DNA of 64,000 bases, taken from contig OY292279.1 in NCBI GenBank assembly GCA_958496175.1, forward strand, positions 12,524,001 to 12,588,000, written 5' to 3'. Numbering within the stretch: position 1 is the first letter of the stretch; each line of letters starts with the position of its first letter. The notes beneath the pieces were generated by a model. The model was not told the origin of the DNA and made no database searches. It was given only the letters and a program-made list of their open reading frames with translations. This document shows, piece by piece, positions 11,398 to 22,974 of this stretch. This stretch comes from Sisyra terminalis (lineage: Eukaryota; Arthropoda; Insecta; Neuroptera; Sisyridae). A program made the translations under genes and the position numbers.

Positions 11398-13136
11398 TGT
11401 AGTATAATTAAATATAGTAATTAATAATAAATCATACCATAAACATAAATTTTATCATAAGTTCAAACAAAAATATTGCTGACGTATTGCCCAGATTCGT
11501 ATTTCGATTGCCCAGATTGCTCCTCGGTGGTCATCAAGTAGTTTGGAATATTTTCTAAATCAATCATCAAATCAAATCATCCGAATATCACCAAAGAATA
11601 TCTACATACTTCTTACATAGAAAACAATTTTAATGCCACATCAAAGCCTTACGCCTGAAAACAACTTTTAATCGATAAAATATTATTGATTTTATAATTC
11701 TTGAAAAAATATTGCTTTGAATAGAACACTGTTGTTTCTATGAATAGAAACTTAGCTGCTATCGCCAATGTAAATTGTAATATCTTCTTTCTTATAAAGT
11801 TGAACAAATGTTACAGAAACTTTTACATTGTCGTTTATATTAAAATTGACTTAGGTGACTACCTGCATTTATTCATTCATAGCATTCATAAAAAATATAA
11901 CAAAAGAAGTATTTAAACAAAGTGTTAAAGCAGCTGGGGTTAAATTGTACAAACTTGTTGGAAAATACTTTTAAACGCATAGTGACATATATACCGTTAA
12001 ACAATAAAATAGAAAAACGGTCAAACATATATTTTCTTTTGTAAAACATTCAAACTTGCAAAATAAAATGAAAATCACAATTTCTTTTATTATTCATTTA
12101 GTTTAATTTTGAAATATTTGCAATAATTTTGCCAACAGTTCTATTCGTGAATCCTACCGTATTTTCAAAACAATTGCAATTCAGAAGTGGAAGATAAGTT
12201 CAAGATATAGATTACTTAAGATCAGATAAAATTAAAACATAGTAACTCTTCACTGTTATTGGTTCAAATAGTTTTATTAAAGTAAATTTGTATATTCTGG
12301 TAGGTTTTTTCTACTTCTCATATAATGATTTTTTTTAGATTAACTTATGTATGTATAAATTAAATCCTTTCAAAAATCATAATAGGATACTTTGAGGTCT
12401 TAGCAAAAATTGATTTACTAAACATCAGATCTTGGTCTATAATGATTGATAACAATAGCTATCATTAAATAAAGTTTGCATAATCGTTTACGTTTATCGT
12501 AAAGGTGACGTGATAGGGCAAGATACTTTTATATAATATTTGTTATTTATCTACTTCTGTACCAAGAATAAGAACTACAAACAGTTATAAACTTGTCAAT
12601 AAAAGCTGTCATTTCAAGAAACCATACCCTCATACATATTATATAATACAAGTAACACAAACCTGCTAAAATATCACAATTTTTTGTCATGTTTTTTGCC
12701 TAATCATTTACTATTAAAGGTGAAGGGACGAAAAGTGGAATAAACTTGCTAGTATTTTGTCTTGAATTGTTGAGGCATATATGTGTCGGATAAAAGGCAG
12801 ACAAGAGGACTTAAAAGCTTACGAGAGAAGTATTTAAGCTTGTTCAGACGAGAGCTAGTAGATCGGCCTACACGTGCTTTTACGGTACTTTAAAATAATC
12901 TCAATATTAAATTAAAAGAGACTACAAAAAGGAAGAGGGTGAAACAATATTCAAGACAGACCTATTTAATTATGAACATTAAGAAAAGATTTACTCGACA
13001 TTGTTTTTGAAAACTTTTTTGGTTCAATGTTTTTTAATTTGATTGATTTTGTCGGAGATAAGTTTTTTTCTTTTAATCTTTGTTGACTAATTACTCAAAG
13101 TTAAATATGCTTTTACAGAAAATTAATGATGCATTA
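11398..13136. other. AT-rich non-coding stretch
   Basis: No recognisable gene, RNA or bounded repeat. Confidence 0.5.
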
Positions 13137-13537
13137 TTTTTTTTTTGTGGACTATTATGTAATTTTGCACCAGTTCAGCGATTGTCGCTATATCATGGTG
13201 GTGATGGCAGGCAATTGGTCTTCAGCAGCGTTTAAGTAGTTGGAGGAGTCCAACTTCATTCCTCTGTCTTTTGTATTTTTTTATTTGTTGGTTGGTTCTT
13301 GATTTTGTGGTCAAACATTTACTATTTCTTGGAGCTCTTGTGGGAGTTTTCACTCCAGCCTTCTATGATTCATGGTTTCTCCCAAGCCTAGTTCTACTGC
13401 ACTAGGACAATTTTCTAGGCCGTTAAGGAAGTTCCTTGTAAGTGCGGTTAGGAAGTCTTTTAAATATGAAACGTTCATTTCGTGATGAATTTGCTTTTTT
13501 CTCACATACCATGGAGCTTCAGTGATGATCCTCAAGA
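13137..13537 (-). mobile_element. 5'-truncated Jockey-type retrotransposon, copy 2 of family A
   Basis: The minus strand encodes the last part of a Jockey-clade ORF2 (13350-13535). It carries the region after the reverse transcriptase where the fragment APWYV precedes a conserved helical tail. A 3' UTR and a poly-A run follow (T run 13137-13146 on plus). It is roughly 90% identical along its length to 20887-21285, so both are copies of one family. Similarity stops abruptly after CCTCAAGA, the usual sign of 5' truncation during target-primed reverse transcription. No clean target duplication was found. Confidence 0.85.
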
Positions 13538-13785
13538 ATAATTTATTTTTATTTCATTAGGGAACAATCTATACTTATGTATAAAATGCTTATGTCTGCC
13601 TATACATTTCGATTTTAAGCCCAATTTTAGGGGAAATATTTGTTTCAAAAGGTCCTTATTACAAATTTTAAGACAACACAATTTTCTACTTACAAGAGGC
13701 TACATATCATTCCTTAAAAATAATAAGGGAAGGTATCTCCTACGTAAAAATTGAAGGATGAAAAAAAAATTTTACTTTAGACAGG

Positions 13786-13897
<112 letters not shown>

Positions 13898-14039
13898 AAG
13901 GTTTTTGAAAGTTAGAAAATAATTTGTATTAATCTTTTTAGTTGAACTAATAAAAAGCACAGTAAATTCAATTTCAAGTACAAAAAATTTTTCTTTGAAA
14001 TATAAAAGTTTTTATAAATAGTAAACATAGAATTGGTTT

Positions 14040-14112
14040 GGCGTATTGGCTTACGTATCTGACATTCTGGTGATCATAATTAAAGAGACGTGGGTTCAAA
14101 TCTTACGGGAAT
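14040..14112 (+). other. tRNA-like relic
   Basis: A-box-like TGGCGTATTGG and B-box-like GGGTTCAAATC lie at about the right spacing and are followed by a T run. The T-stem pairs only with wobbles, and I could not draw a convincing anticodon stem or acceptor stem. It is best read as a decayed tRNA pseudogene or the head of a tRNA-derived SINE, not a working tRNA. Confidence 0.3.
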
Positions 14113-14339
14113 TTTTTTTTTAAAAAATGGTTGTTAATAGATCCTTAGGGTTGCTCAGTAAAAAATATTAACTAAAAAAAGTAAAAGTAGTAATAACTAA
14201 TAATAGTAGTTAGAAGGCCTAAAGTAAATACGTTTTTAAAACCATGGATATATAAAATCGTGTATTTATAAAAACCTCTGACTGATGAAATTTTAATATA
14301 CGATGTATTCCTTATAAGAAGTAGGCATCTGATAAGAAT

Positions 14340-15364
14340 TTTTTTTTGAAAATTTCTACCCTTAAAGAGTAAAAGGGGTGACTAAGTTTGTATGAAAAAA
14401 TGTAGAGTTAATCAACAATCGAAATTTTAAATTTAACAAGTGTAATTAATTAATTAATAATTAATTAACAATAAGTTTCTGTTTTTGTTTTATCAACTTA
14501 ATAACAGCATTTTAAATAACTTCATTTCACTTAATTAGTATGAAAGTTTATGTAGTAGGTACTTATACCAAATACTAAAGAGACAGTTTTTAATTTTTGT
14601 TCGTTTTTTAACAATCAAACTTTTTAAAATCTAATATTTCTGAACTAATCATTGTGACCTGGAGCAATTATATATTCTGCTGAAAAGCATTAAAGGAGCA
14701 ATTTTTTGTCATATATTTCATTGTCAATTAAAATATAAAATCTTCCATACTAACTTTTATTCGGTGTTTAGAACAATTTGAAAACTAATTATTGTTATTG
14801 AAAATAAATAAAGTATTCGATTTTATTTCCACGTTTTCTACCTGTTTCCAACAATTTTGTATGTGCAACGTCCAAATGTGCGAAATCGAATTACTTTTTA
14901 GTCATGATAATCAAAATAATGAAGGACATAATTTTTTTCGTTTTGCATTGTATTTTCAAATATAAATGCATATTTGTGTCGATGAAATTTGGAAACTGCT
15001 TTCCTTATTCGATGCAAATATATAATAAGAAAGGGTTTCTAATAATTCCTTCCCTAAAGAGTGAAAAATGGTGGCAAACTCTTAAAACTCGCTGGCAAAA
15101 TAGACAAACTCTTTTTAGATATTTATAAATATTTTTTTGAAAATGAAATAATTTTTACATGCAACTATTTTATTCTAAGCAACAGGTTATTAAATGTCTT
15201 TTTAAAGACGACAAAAAAATGTTTTTAAATATGATTATGTTTTTCGCAAAAGAAATAAGAAAAATATAAATTTTCATATACTACTACAAATAGCAAATCT
15301 AAAAAGAAAATATAATCTACACCTACGTAGATATTACGTAGGCAATGTCGCGGGTATCAGCTAG
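14340..15364 (+). mobile_element. Helitron-like element, 3' end intact
   Basis: The 3' end is ATCAGCTAG followed by T (CTAG at 15361-15364). Upstream is a perfect hairpin, CCTACGTA, loop GATAT, TACGTAGG (15322-15342). The last 250 bp match the end of the element at 10509-11397, and the interior matches 7503-8190. The 5' boundary is unclear; I place it near 14340 where similarity fades. There is no Rep/helicase reading frame, so it is non-autonomous. Confidence 0.7.
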
Positions 15365-15365
15365 T

Positions 15366-18300
15366 ATATTGATATACTTGAATACTTGAAATATTGATGT
15401 ACTTGAATATATAATGAAATAAAAAAAAATGAAACTTTCTGTTTATTAAAAAAGTCATAAATTAATAATTGCTTTTTAATGATTGATAGAATAAAAGATT
15501 TTTAATCTGTTCTAAAATTTGGGTTGGCTGCAAAAATAAGCTTTTAAGTTAATGAAATTTTCAAATGTATTGAATTTTAGTTTAGCTTGAGCTTTGGTTA
15601 GCAACTGGAAGTAGAGAATATCAATTAAATCTCATTCATTAATCTAGAGCTCAAGTGTGAATTTGCAAACTACGAACCAAGATTATGTTTTGATCCAATA
15701 ACAGTCTCAGGCTTTAATGCTAACTTCAATATTAATGGTATCATTTAAATATCAATAATTACATATAGGTATTGCAACAATACGTAGCATATATGGTTGA
15801 CACTGGTTTCTTTTAAAAAATTTAATCTAACTAAAATTTCAAAATGAAAATATGATAACGATATGTTTAAACTTTTAAATTGCAAGAGAAAAATCGTGTA
15901 CAACGTATATTTCGATTTGAAAATTGTTCTTATTTTTCATAACATAAAAAAACTCTAAAATTATAAATTTTTTTAATAAAATTAAATGTGAGCAATGAAT
16001 TGAAGAATGTAATACAAAATAGCAGTCCATTTCTTGTTTCATAGAGTTCATTTCAGCATCCTTTTTCTAATAGTTTCCCAATATTTATTTAATTCCATTA
16101 TGGATATCTGAGTAATCTATTTGGAATAAATCAATAAAGAATAATATTCACTTCGATCATTTAATTTTTTTTTAAAAAATTTTCATTAAATTTTCTACGT
16201 AAATCAGAGGGACCAGAACGTAATGTCGTTTTTGAACCTATGCGTATTCAATTACCATTTATCAGCTTATATGTTATTTCAATATCGTACAATAGATATT
16301 TTATGATTGAAGTGAGTACCTTTCTCGTGAAATATAAACTACATATTGTTCTGAAATTTATATTAAAAAGGTTAGACAAATGCCCGAAAGAACACAAATT
16401 TGGTATTGTTTACTCTGGAATGTTAATAGGCAACGTGGAAATACTACATTATTGTTAAATGAGTATTTTTAAATTCGATAATTTTGAGTTCTACAACTTG
16501 TACCACCTAAGAACAATAAAAACATAAAAACTTTAAACTATAAGATGGTAAGGGAGGAAGTGATACCAAATTCTTGTCTGACAATCGAAGAACTGTCAAA
16601 TATTTCTAATCAAATCTTGACCGAACAACCAAGTACCCAAAAGTTTCCGAGAATTGTTAATAATGAAAACTTAATTTTGTAACACGATAGAGAAGGAATC
16701 CTTTATGAAAATAATGTAACTAAAATAATTAACTGAAGATGGTATTGCCTTACGCACCATAATAGTCCCAAAATGTTCTCTTGGATTCCTATTTATTTCA
16801 ATCTTTCAATCACTATTAAATATTTTGCGTTGTAAAAAAATTGAAAACTTAAGGCATGTTCAAATCGTAATTCTTCGGTACTTTGCTTAACAATTAATTG
16901 ATTATTACTAAATTGGCGTTAAGTATTGGCATTATTGATTTAACAATAAAACATGTTCCAAAATTTATGTACCAAGGACATTACTTTTGGAGTTTTCTTG
17001 TATTTATAACGCAAAATCACTTCCTTTATATATTCACAATTTTTTGTGTATAGATATGTTTTTCGTGAAAGCTCTTTATTGGCCTAGAAAACGATTCCTG
17101 GTTAAGAATATGGTTCCAACTTCAACCATATTAGGATAGAACATATACTTTCCCAATTTTTTTGTATAAAATCATTTTAAATCATTTTATTTTTTTATAA
17201 TCCAATAACGATGGCGTTTTTAAATGTAGTTATACAAGTACCAGTATAAAATATATACCAAAAAATCAAACGTAGGATCCAATTTTAACAGTTTTCTTTT
17301 TCCCAAAACGAAATAATTCGAATGACCCATTAGTCGTTATAAAAAATAATCCATCTCAATAGCAAAATGACATACCTTACAAAAATTAAGGATATAACAA
17401 GCGGTAGTCGAAATACAAAAATTTACATTTTTCATTTACATAAAAATGAGGCAAATTTTTAACATCTGGAAATTATTTTTCGTTACGTATCTACCAATCC
17501 GTGGGTGGCCACGTGTTTTCCCGCTTTTGTAACCCATCTATAACTTGAAGGACTTGAGTGACGGAAAAGTTATAAACGAGCAACAATAACACGTTTTTTT
17601 TTGAGTGTTCAAGTGCAACACATGTTGAATTCCTGTGTATTATCCTCTGTGCTCCATGATTCACTATGACCCAGTCTCCCCTACATTTGAAACGTGATGT
17701 AGCCAACCCAAATCAGCATTACATGTTCTGCATTTTATGATTGAAAAATAGCAAGTATTATAATTATTTAGTTATTTTATCAACAACTCAATAATCAAGC
17801 TTTTATCCTCCATTTATTTTCCTGAAAATCCGTCACTTTTTCATCATGTGCTTCCATATGTTTGGATATTCGTTTACGCCCACTGCTTTTCGGTTGTGGT
17901 CCAAACTCAATTTTCTGGTTCCTGATTTACTCTCTACAGATTTTGCGGTCGTAAACGTCTTCATTGGTGACGTGAAATTAAGAAGGTTTCTTTTAATTTT
18001 CTTGCACCAAAAGGTGTCCAATTTTAGCTGAGAAACTATGATGTCTTTTCTTTTAGTTAATCTTATATCCATTCTTGCGATATACGTAAAGAATTTTGTT
18101 CTGCACTATTTGATAAGTGTTGTGATGTTTGCAGTATATAGTAGTTGTGTCGATTTTTTTATTAAAACTTTTTCTGCATGTAATATAATATTATTATCAT
18201 TATATATTCGTATCATAATATTATGAATTATGCATAGGTATTGTTTTCCAAATAATTTATTGATTGATACCCAGAGGATATTTTTTTATGATTTATAAAA

Positions 18301-18626
18301 TCAGCACCAATATGAATGTCGTTTGAAACTCTAGGCAGTATATCACATAATAGTTGTACCATAATTTATGAAGTAAAAACCATATTTTTTCAACATGTTA
18401 ATTAATTATGCGAAAATGTAGTATTTTATTGAAGTCATAAACTGTAAAGAAACTTTTCTTGTGAGAACTTTTTATCTCTTATTTTTACCTCTAAATAAGT
18501 TACTTCAACTACTTTTTTGCTAAATTATCAATTTTTTTTTTTAAGTCGCATCAACTTCTCAAGTTATTAGCGACAATAGGACATAGTGTAAAACTATGCC
18601 CACTTCAATATATAATACATATACAT
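15366..18626. other. AT-rich stretch with one less AT-rich patch
   Basis: No supported gene. On the minus strand two unrelated frames of 79 aa (17833-18072, ATG start, basic, TFW and NIWKHMMKK near the ends) and 71 aa (17491-17706, TTG start) lie in a locally less AT-rich block. I recognise neither, and no splice link between them is convincing. They could be remnants of an unidentified transposon or chance frames. Confidence 0.35.
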
Positions 18627-19690
18627 TAGAGTGTCCGTTATTTCCCAAATTGATTTTTTACAGCGATCGCCCCCTGAATTTTAAGTTTAAGATATAAAAA
18701 AAATATTCAATACAATGAAGCTCTTAATTTCTTGATTTAACCGTGCCAGAATCATGTTACTTTTACCATTTAAATAACATAGGATTATTTGACTTTTTAC
18801 TTTTAATTTGTTTTCTCAGAAACAAATGGATGAAAAGATTTAAAATTAAATTATTCTGACGTAAAATTTAACGTTCTACAAAAAAAATCTCTTATGAATT
18901 TTCGATTAAATCACTTCATGAAATGTTATTAAACATTTCACTTGTGCCTAGTATAAATCTTGCAATATTTTCAACTTTTTGCTCATTTTTACTTTTTTTA
19001 ACTATAAAATCATTGGAAGAGAAGATAAAAATTATTATTCTTTGAGCGCAAGTGATTATTTGTGTTAATTTTATGGCTTGAACAGAAAATTAAACAAAAA
19101 AAATCATTTTTTGACAATTAAAACCGGTGACATAAGATCCGAATTCGCTATAGTCGTGAAATTCAATTTATCCAGGATAAATTTTCGTACTTTAATCAAT
19201 ATTTTGTACCTACGAAGTGAATTTCATACTAACTAATGAGACTATCGACAAAAGTTCAATTATTATTCGAATTTTTACCATTTCACCTGACGCCATCTAT
19301 TAGAAATTTCTTAGAACTTGTAGTCAACATCATTTTTATTGAGCCTATAGTCCATTGATATGTCGTTAAAAAATTAAATGTTGATTAACTTTTAATGAAG
19401 TGATTTAATCGAAAATTCATAAGAGACCTTTTTCGTAGAGCGTTAAATATTACGTTATAATAATTTAACTTTAAATCTTTTCATTCATTTGTTTCTGAGA
19501 AAAAAAATTAAAAGTAAAAAGTCAAATAATCCCATGTTATTTAAATGGTAAAAGTATGTGGATTACGGCACGGTTTAAACAAGAAATTAAGGGCTTAATT
19601 GTGTTGGATAATTTTTTTTTATATCTTAAACTAAAAATTCAGGAGGCAATCGCTGTAAAAAAATCAATTTGGGAAATAACGGACACCCTA
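18627..19690. mobile_element. hAT-type long-TIR non-autonomous element
   Basis: Inverted arms of about 295 bp (18627-18919 and 19395-19690) begin TAGAGTGTCCGTTATTTCCC and TAGGGTGTCCGTTATTTCCC. The 8-mer ATATACAT directly flanks both sides (18619-18626 and 19691-19698) as an exact target-site duplication. An 8-bp duplication with a TAGGG-type terminus fits the hAT superfamily. The 475-bp centre shows no transposase. Arm divergence (scattered substitutions and small indels) suggests an old insertion. Confidence 0.85.
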
Positions 19691-19698
19691 ATATACAT

Positions 19699-20884
19699 TA
19701 AGCGTTGTAAATCTAATATTAATAACTTAAGTCCTTATATACCAATATTAATATACGAATATGACAATAATAGTTGTTAAAATAGAATAGAAGCGACAGT
19801 AGCACAATAACAGTAACCAGTATTTTTTTTTTTTGGTTTTATAACATTTTCTCAATTTTAACATTTGAATTCCAAAGTGGGTTAGATTTTTAAGAAGCAC
19901 CCAAAAATGTTACACCCATTCTTTTGAACAGAGACTGGATTTTCTCCACTCAATTATAGTCGAAAATGGTAGAATGAAATTATTTAAATTTCAAATTCAG
20001 CAAATTTTCAGTTTTTATTGTTGCAAACGATATGTTTGACAAATAAAAGTCATTTTTTCAATTAAAATAGTTCAATGATTGAAGATAATTGCCACGAGGG
20101 TGAACATAGGCGACTGAAAACCAGAGCTTTCATTTCTGGAACGGACACGGGGTGGAAACATTTATACGTTTTTAGTTTCAAATGTTGATATTGACAGTTG
20201 TTTATTTTTCTCCCAACAGAAATAATAATCATAATAATGATAATATTTTAACGTAACGACGCTTTCGGCGACATGTTTTTCATTAAATTGACCTAATTAA
20301 AAGCGATTACGATCTACGAATCTTAAGTTCACGCTGTCATTTAAGCTTCAAGTGAGGTGTGCATTTGGTTCGGGAATGAGGGGGGGTGTAGGACAGAACG
20401 GGAGCTTTTTCAGACATATACTGATAATATAACACTTTTCATATTAAAACATTATAAAATGATGTTGTCGTCGTCGACAACGTCTACGTGGAGATTCGTC
20501 GACGATGCCGTGTGCGCCGCAGTTCTTTTTCTTCTTCTCCTCAAAATAATTATAACGATGTGCTCACGGTCTTCATTAAAACGTTGTCATAATCTACTTC
20601 ATTAAAATTGAAACGTGTACGACGACATCCTGGTCGTTTTTTCTTATTTTTCTAACATTCCTGGATTTCTAGTATTTAAATAATGTAAATATATGTACCA
20701 ACGAATAGTTTCCTGTGTACTATTTAGATTTGCATGTTATACTACTTTTTCAAAAAAAAAAAAATATAAAACTTTTATGAGTAAAAGTTTTGTCATTTTA
20801 ATAAAAAGAATCATTAAAATAAAATATGAACTAATTGAATATAAGTATATTTAATTAACAATCATTGTATCATTACTTTAATTA
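19699..20884. other. non-coding stretch with CpG-rich patch at 20.1-20.65 kb
   Basis: No gene is supported. Around 20460-20530 the sequence is locally CpG-rich with GTCGTCGTCGACAACGTC. A 48-codon ATG frame there (20459-20605) contains a Leu/Ile-rich segment but no recognisable domain, and I do not call it. The patch stands out against the AT-rich surroundings. Confidence 0.4.
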
Positions 20885-21878
20885 TTTTTTTTTTTTGTGG
20901 ACTATTATAGTATATATTTTGCACCAGTTCAGCGATGTGTCGCTATATCATGGTGGTGATGGCAGGCAATTGGTCTTTAGCGGCGTTTAAGTAGCTGGAG
21001 GAGTCGAACTTCATTCCTCTGTTTTTTGTATTTTTTTATTTGTTGATTGGTTCTTGATCTTGTGGTCAAACAGCTACTATTTCTTGGAGCTCTTGTGGGA
21101 GTTTCCACTTCAGCCTTCTTTGATTTATGGTTTTTCCCAAGCCTAGTTCTACTGCACTAGGGCAATTTTCTAGGCCGTTAAGGAAGTTCCTTGTGAGTGT
21201 GGTTAGAAAGGCCTTTAAGTATGGGACGTTCATTTCGTGATGAATTTGGTTGTTTTTCACATACCATGGAGCTTTAGTGATGATCCTCAAGACTCTATTT
21301 TGGAACACCTGTAGCTCATTATCATTTTTCTTTAAGGATGGAAGCCAGATTGCGCCAGATTATGTGAGAAGTGGTCTAATGACTGATTTGTATATCATCA
21401 ATGAGCATTCCATACTTAGACGAGACCTTCTGTTGATAAGTGGGTATAGTTGGATGAGTCGAGTGTTGGCTTTTCTGATTTTACTTGAGATGTGGTTTTG
21501 CCAGGTTAATTTCGAGTCCAGAAGTATGCCCAGATATTTAACAGGTGTTTTTTTCTCCCTCCCCGAATTTTCCATATGATTCAGCACGATAAGCTTCAGT
21601 TGGTTGGAGAAACGTCTTAGAGAGAAAATTTTTACGACACTTTTAGATGGATTTATAAGAATTTTCCATCTACTGAACCAGGAGGATAGGTGGTTGATAG
21701 ACTGCTGGGTTTTCTGAACGGCCCTTTGAAGATCATTGTCCAGGTTGAAGATGGCGATGTCATCCGCGTACATTGAGATTATGCAGTGGTCTAGTGACGG
21801 AAAGTCCGCAACGTAGAGATTGAAAAGGATTGGACCCAATACTGATCCCTGAGGTACCCCCGAGTGGGGGTACCTCAT
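20885..21878 (-). pseudogene. Jockey-clade reverse transcriptase fragment, family A
   Basis: The element reads on the minus strand. From 21878 it encodes the GVPQGSVLGP motif, then the catalytic YADD box, the KYLGILLD block and the APWYV tail, ending at 21066. A 3' UTR and poly-A follow (T run at 20886-20897). This is the palm, thumb and C-terminal part of ORF2 of a Jockey-type non-LTR element, which copies its RNA at a nicked target. The frame is open except for one nonsense codon at 21360-21362, where the family usually has Tyr. The fingers part of RT, the endonuclease and ORF1 are missing, so it is 5'-truncated and inactive. The 5' edge is an inverted hairpin, described separately. A second copy lies at 13137-13537. 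Confidence 0.9.
21850..21877. repeat. perfect 12-bp hairpin at a retroelement junction
   Basis: TGAGGTACCCCC (21850-21861) and GGGGGTACCTCA (21866-21877) are exact reverse complements separated by GAGT. The 21850-21861 arm belongs to the RT GVPQ codons of family A. The other arm has no place in a normal RT and forms the element's 5' edge. Confidence 0.95.
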
Positions 21879-21879
21879 A

Positions 21880-22640
21880 CGTTGATTTCACTGTTGTCCA
21901 GGTGATTTAGGGCAATTTTTTCCGGATGTCCATCCAGTCTTTCCCGGTATTTCTTGCTGAAACTTGTTATCTCTTGTTATACCATCAACGTTTTCATGTT
22001 CTCATGTATTGTGCAATTTTTAATGCACCAGGGGCATTGATTATTTGGTGCAGTGTTTTCGATTGGATCCTTTGCAGTATTTCAATATTGAAATTTAGAG
22101 CTGTTTCCCACACCTGTATCCCGTATTTCCATTTCAGTTTCTGCCAGATTTTGTAAATCTATAGTCTATTTTCCATGGAAAGAGTAGATGACCTTGTGAA
22201 TATCCTATACATCCTTCACTATTTTTAATTTTATTGCTCTCGTATTTGCTTTATGTAGTGAGCCCAAATTAGACCTCTTTCAAAGTGCATATCCAGGTAT
22301 TTGATCGTGTTTTTTTTTGAGGCAACATCAAGTCGTTGATGGTTATACAGGGCATGTTTCTCTTCTCAAGGTGGGAGTTACTTGCACTGATTTCTTGGAG
22401 CTCATTTTTATTCTCAATTTTGTAGCCCAGTCCATAATTTTCTAAAGGATATTTTTGAGTATCGCTGATATATCTACCGGGGCTTCTGCCGTCGTTATAA
22501 TCACTTTATCATTTGCATATGTGGCTACTAAGACGTCATCCATCACTAGTATGTCGGCTGTATACAGCAAGTATAACAATAAACCCAATATACTGCCTTG
22601 ATTTCAGTGCAGTTACCTAGTTCCGTATTTTGACCGGGAA
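21880..22640 (-). pseudogene. second Jockey-type RT remnant, family B
   Basis: The minus strand from about 22640 gives a decayed RT. The catalytic box reads YAND where YADD is expected, followed by the WATKLRIKMS primer-grip-like region. Near 22150-22000 comes the C-terminal segment with GIQVWETA and LHQIINAPG. Several stops and frameshifts interrupt it. It is a different lineage from the neighbouring family A fragment, which starts at 21878 in the same orientation. The Asp-to-Asn change in the active site and the frame breaks make it a dead copy. Confidence 0.75.
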
Positions 22641-22915
22641 GAATCTATAGTTCAAATACTGTGATATTTCCAAGTATTTTGGGATTACCCTTAACACGAT
22701 TAGAGTAAATACTATCTACTATAACTTTGTTCAATTCTCTTTATTAAGCTTGGTTTAAAAGACCTCATTTTATTGTGCCATCTATAGCGTGTATCCTTTA
22801 TTGTATTCCATAAGAAGAAAAATATTAATACTTATCCAAAAAAAGAGCTTTCAAAAATGTGTTATGCAGTTATGAAATAATAGGGAATTGAAAAAAAAAA
22901 CTATTTTTTTACATT

Positions 22916-22921
22916 TTTAAT
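22916..22921 (-). promoter_or_regulatory. poly(A) signal ATTAAA
   Basis: ATTAAA lies 54 bases past the stop codon of the secreted-repeat gene on the minus strand. It is a common functional variant of AATAAA and gives a short 3' UTR. Confidence 0.5.
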
Positions 22922-22974
22922 AAGCATATAATTTTCATGAAATTCAAACAGAGAAAATCATCAAGGATAATAAA

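Noticed and set aside
14040..14112. Functional tRNA gene
   Set aside because: A- and B-box-like sequences exist, but acceptor and anticodon stems do not fold convincingly.
21250..22156. Plus-strand frames over the Jockey fragments
   Set aside because: They are antisense to the reverse transcriptase motifs on the minus strand.
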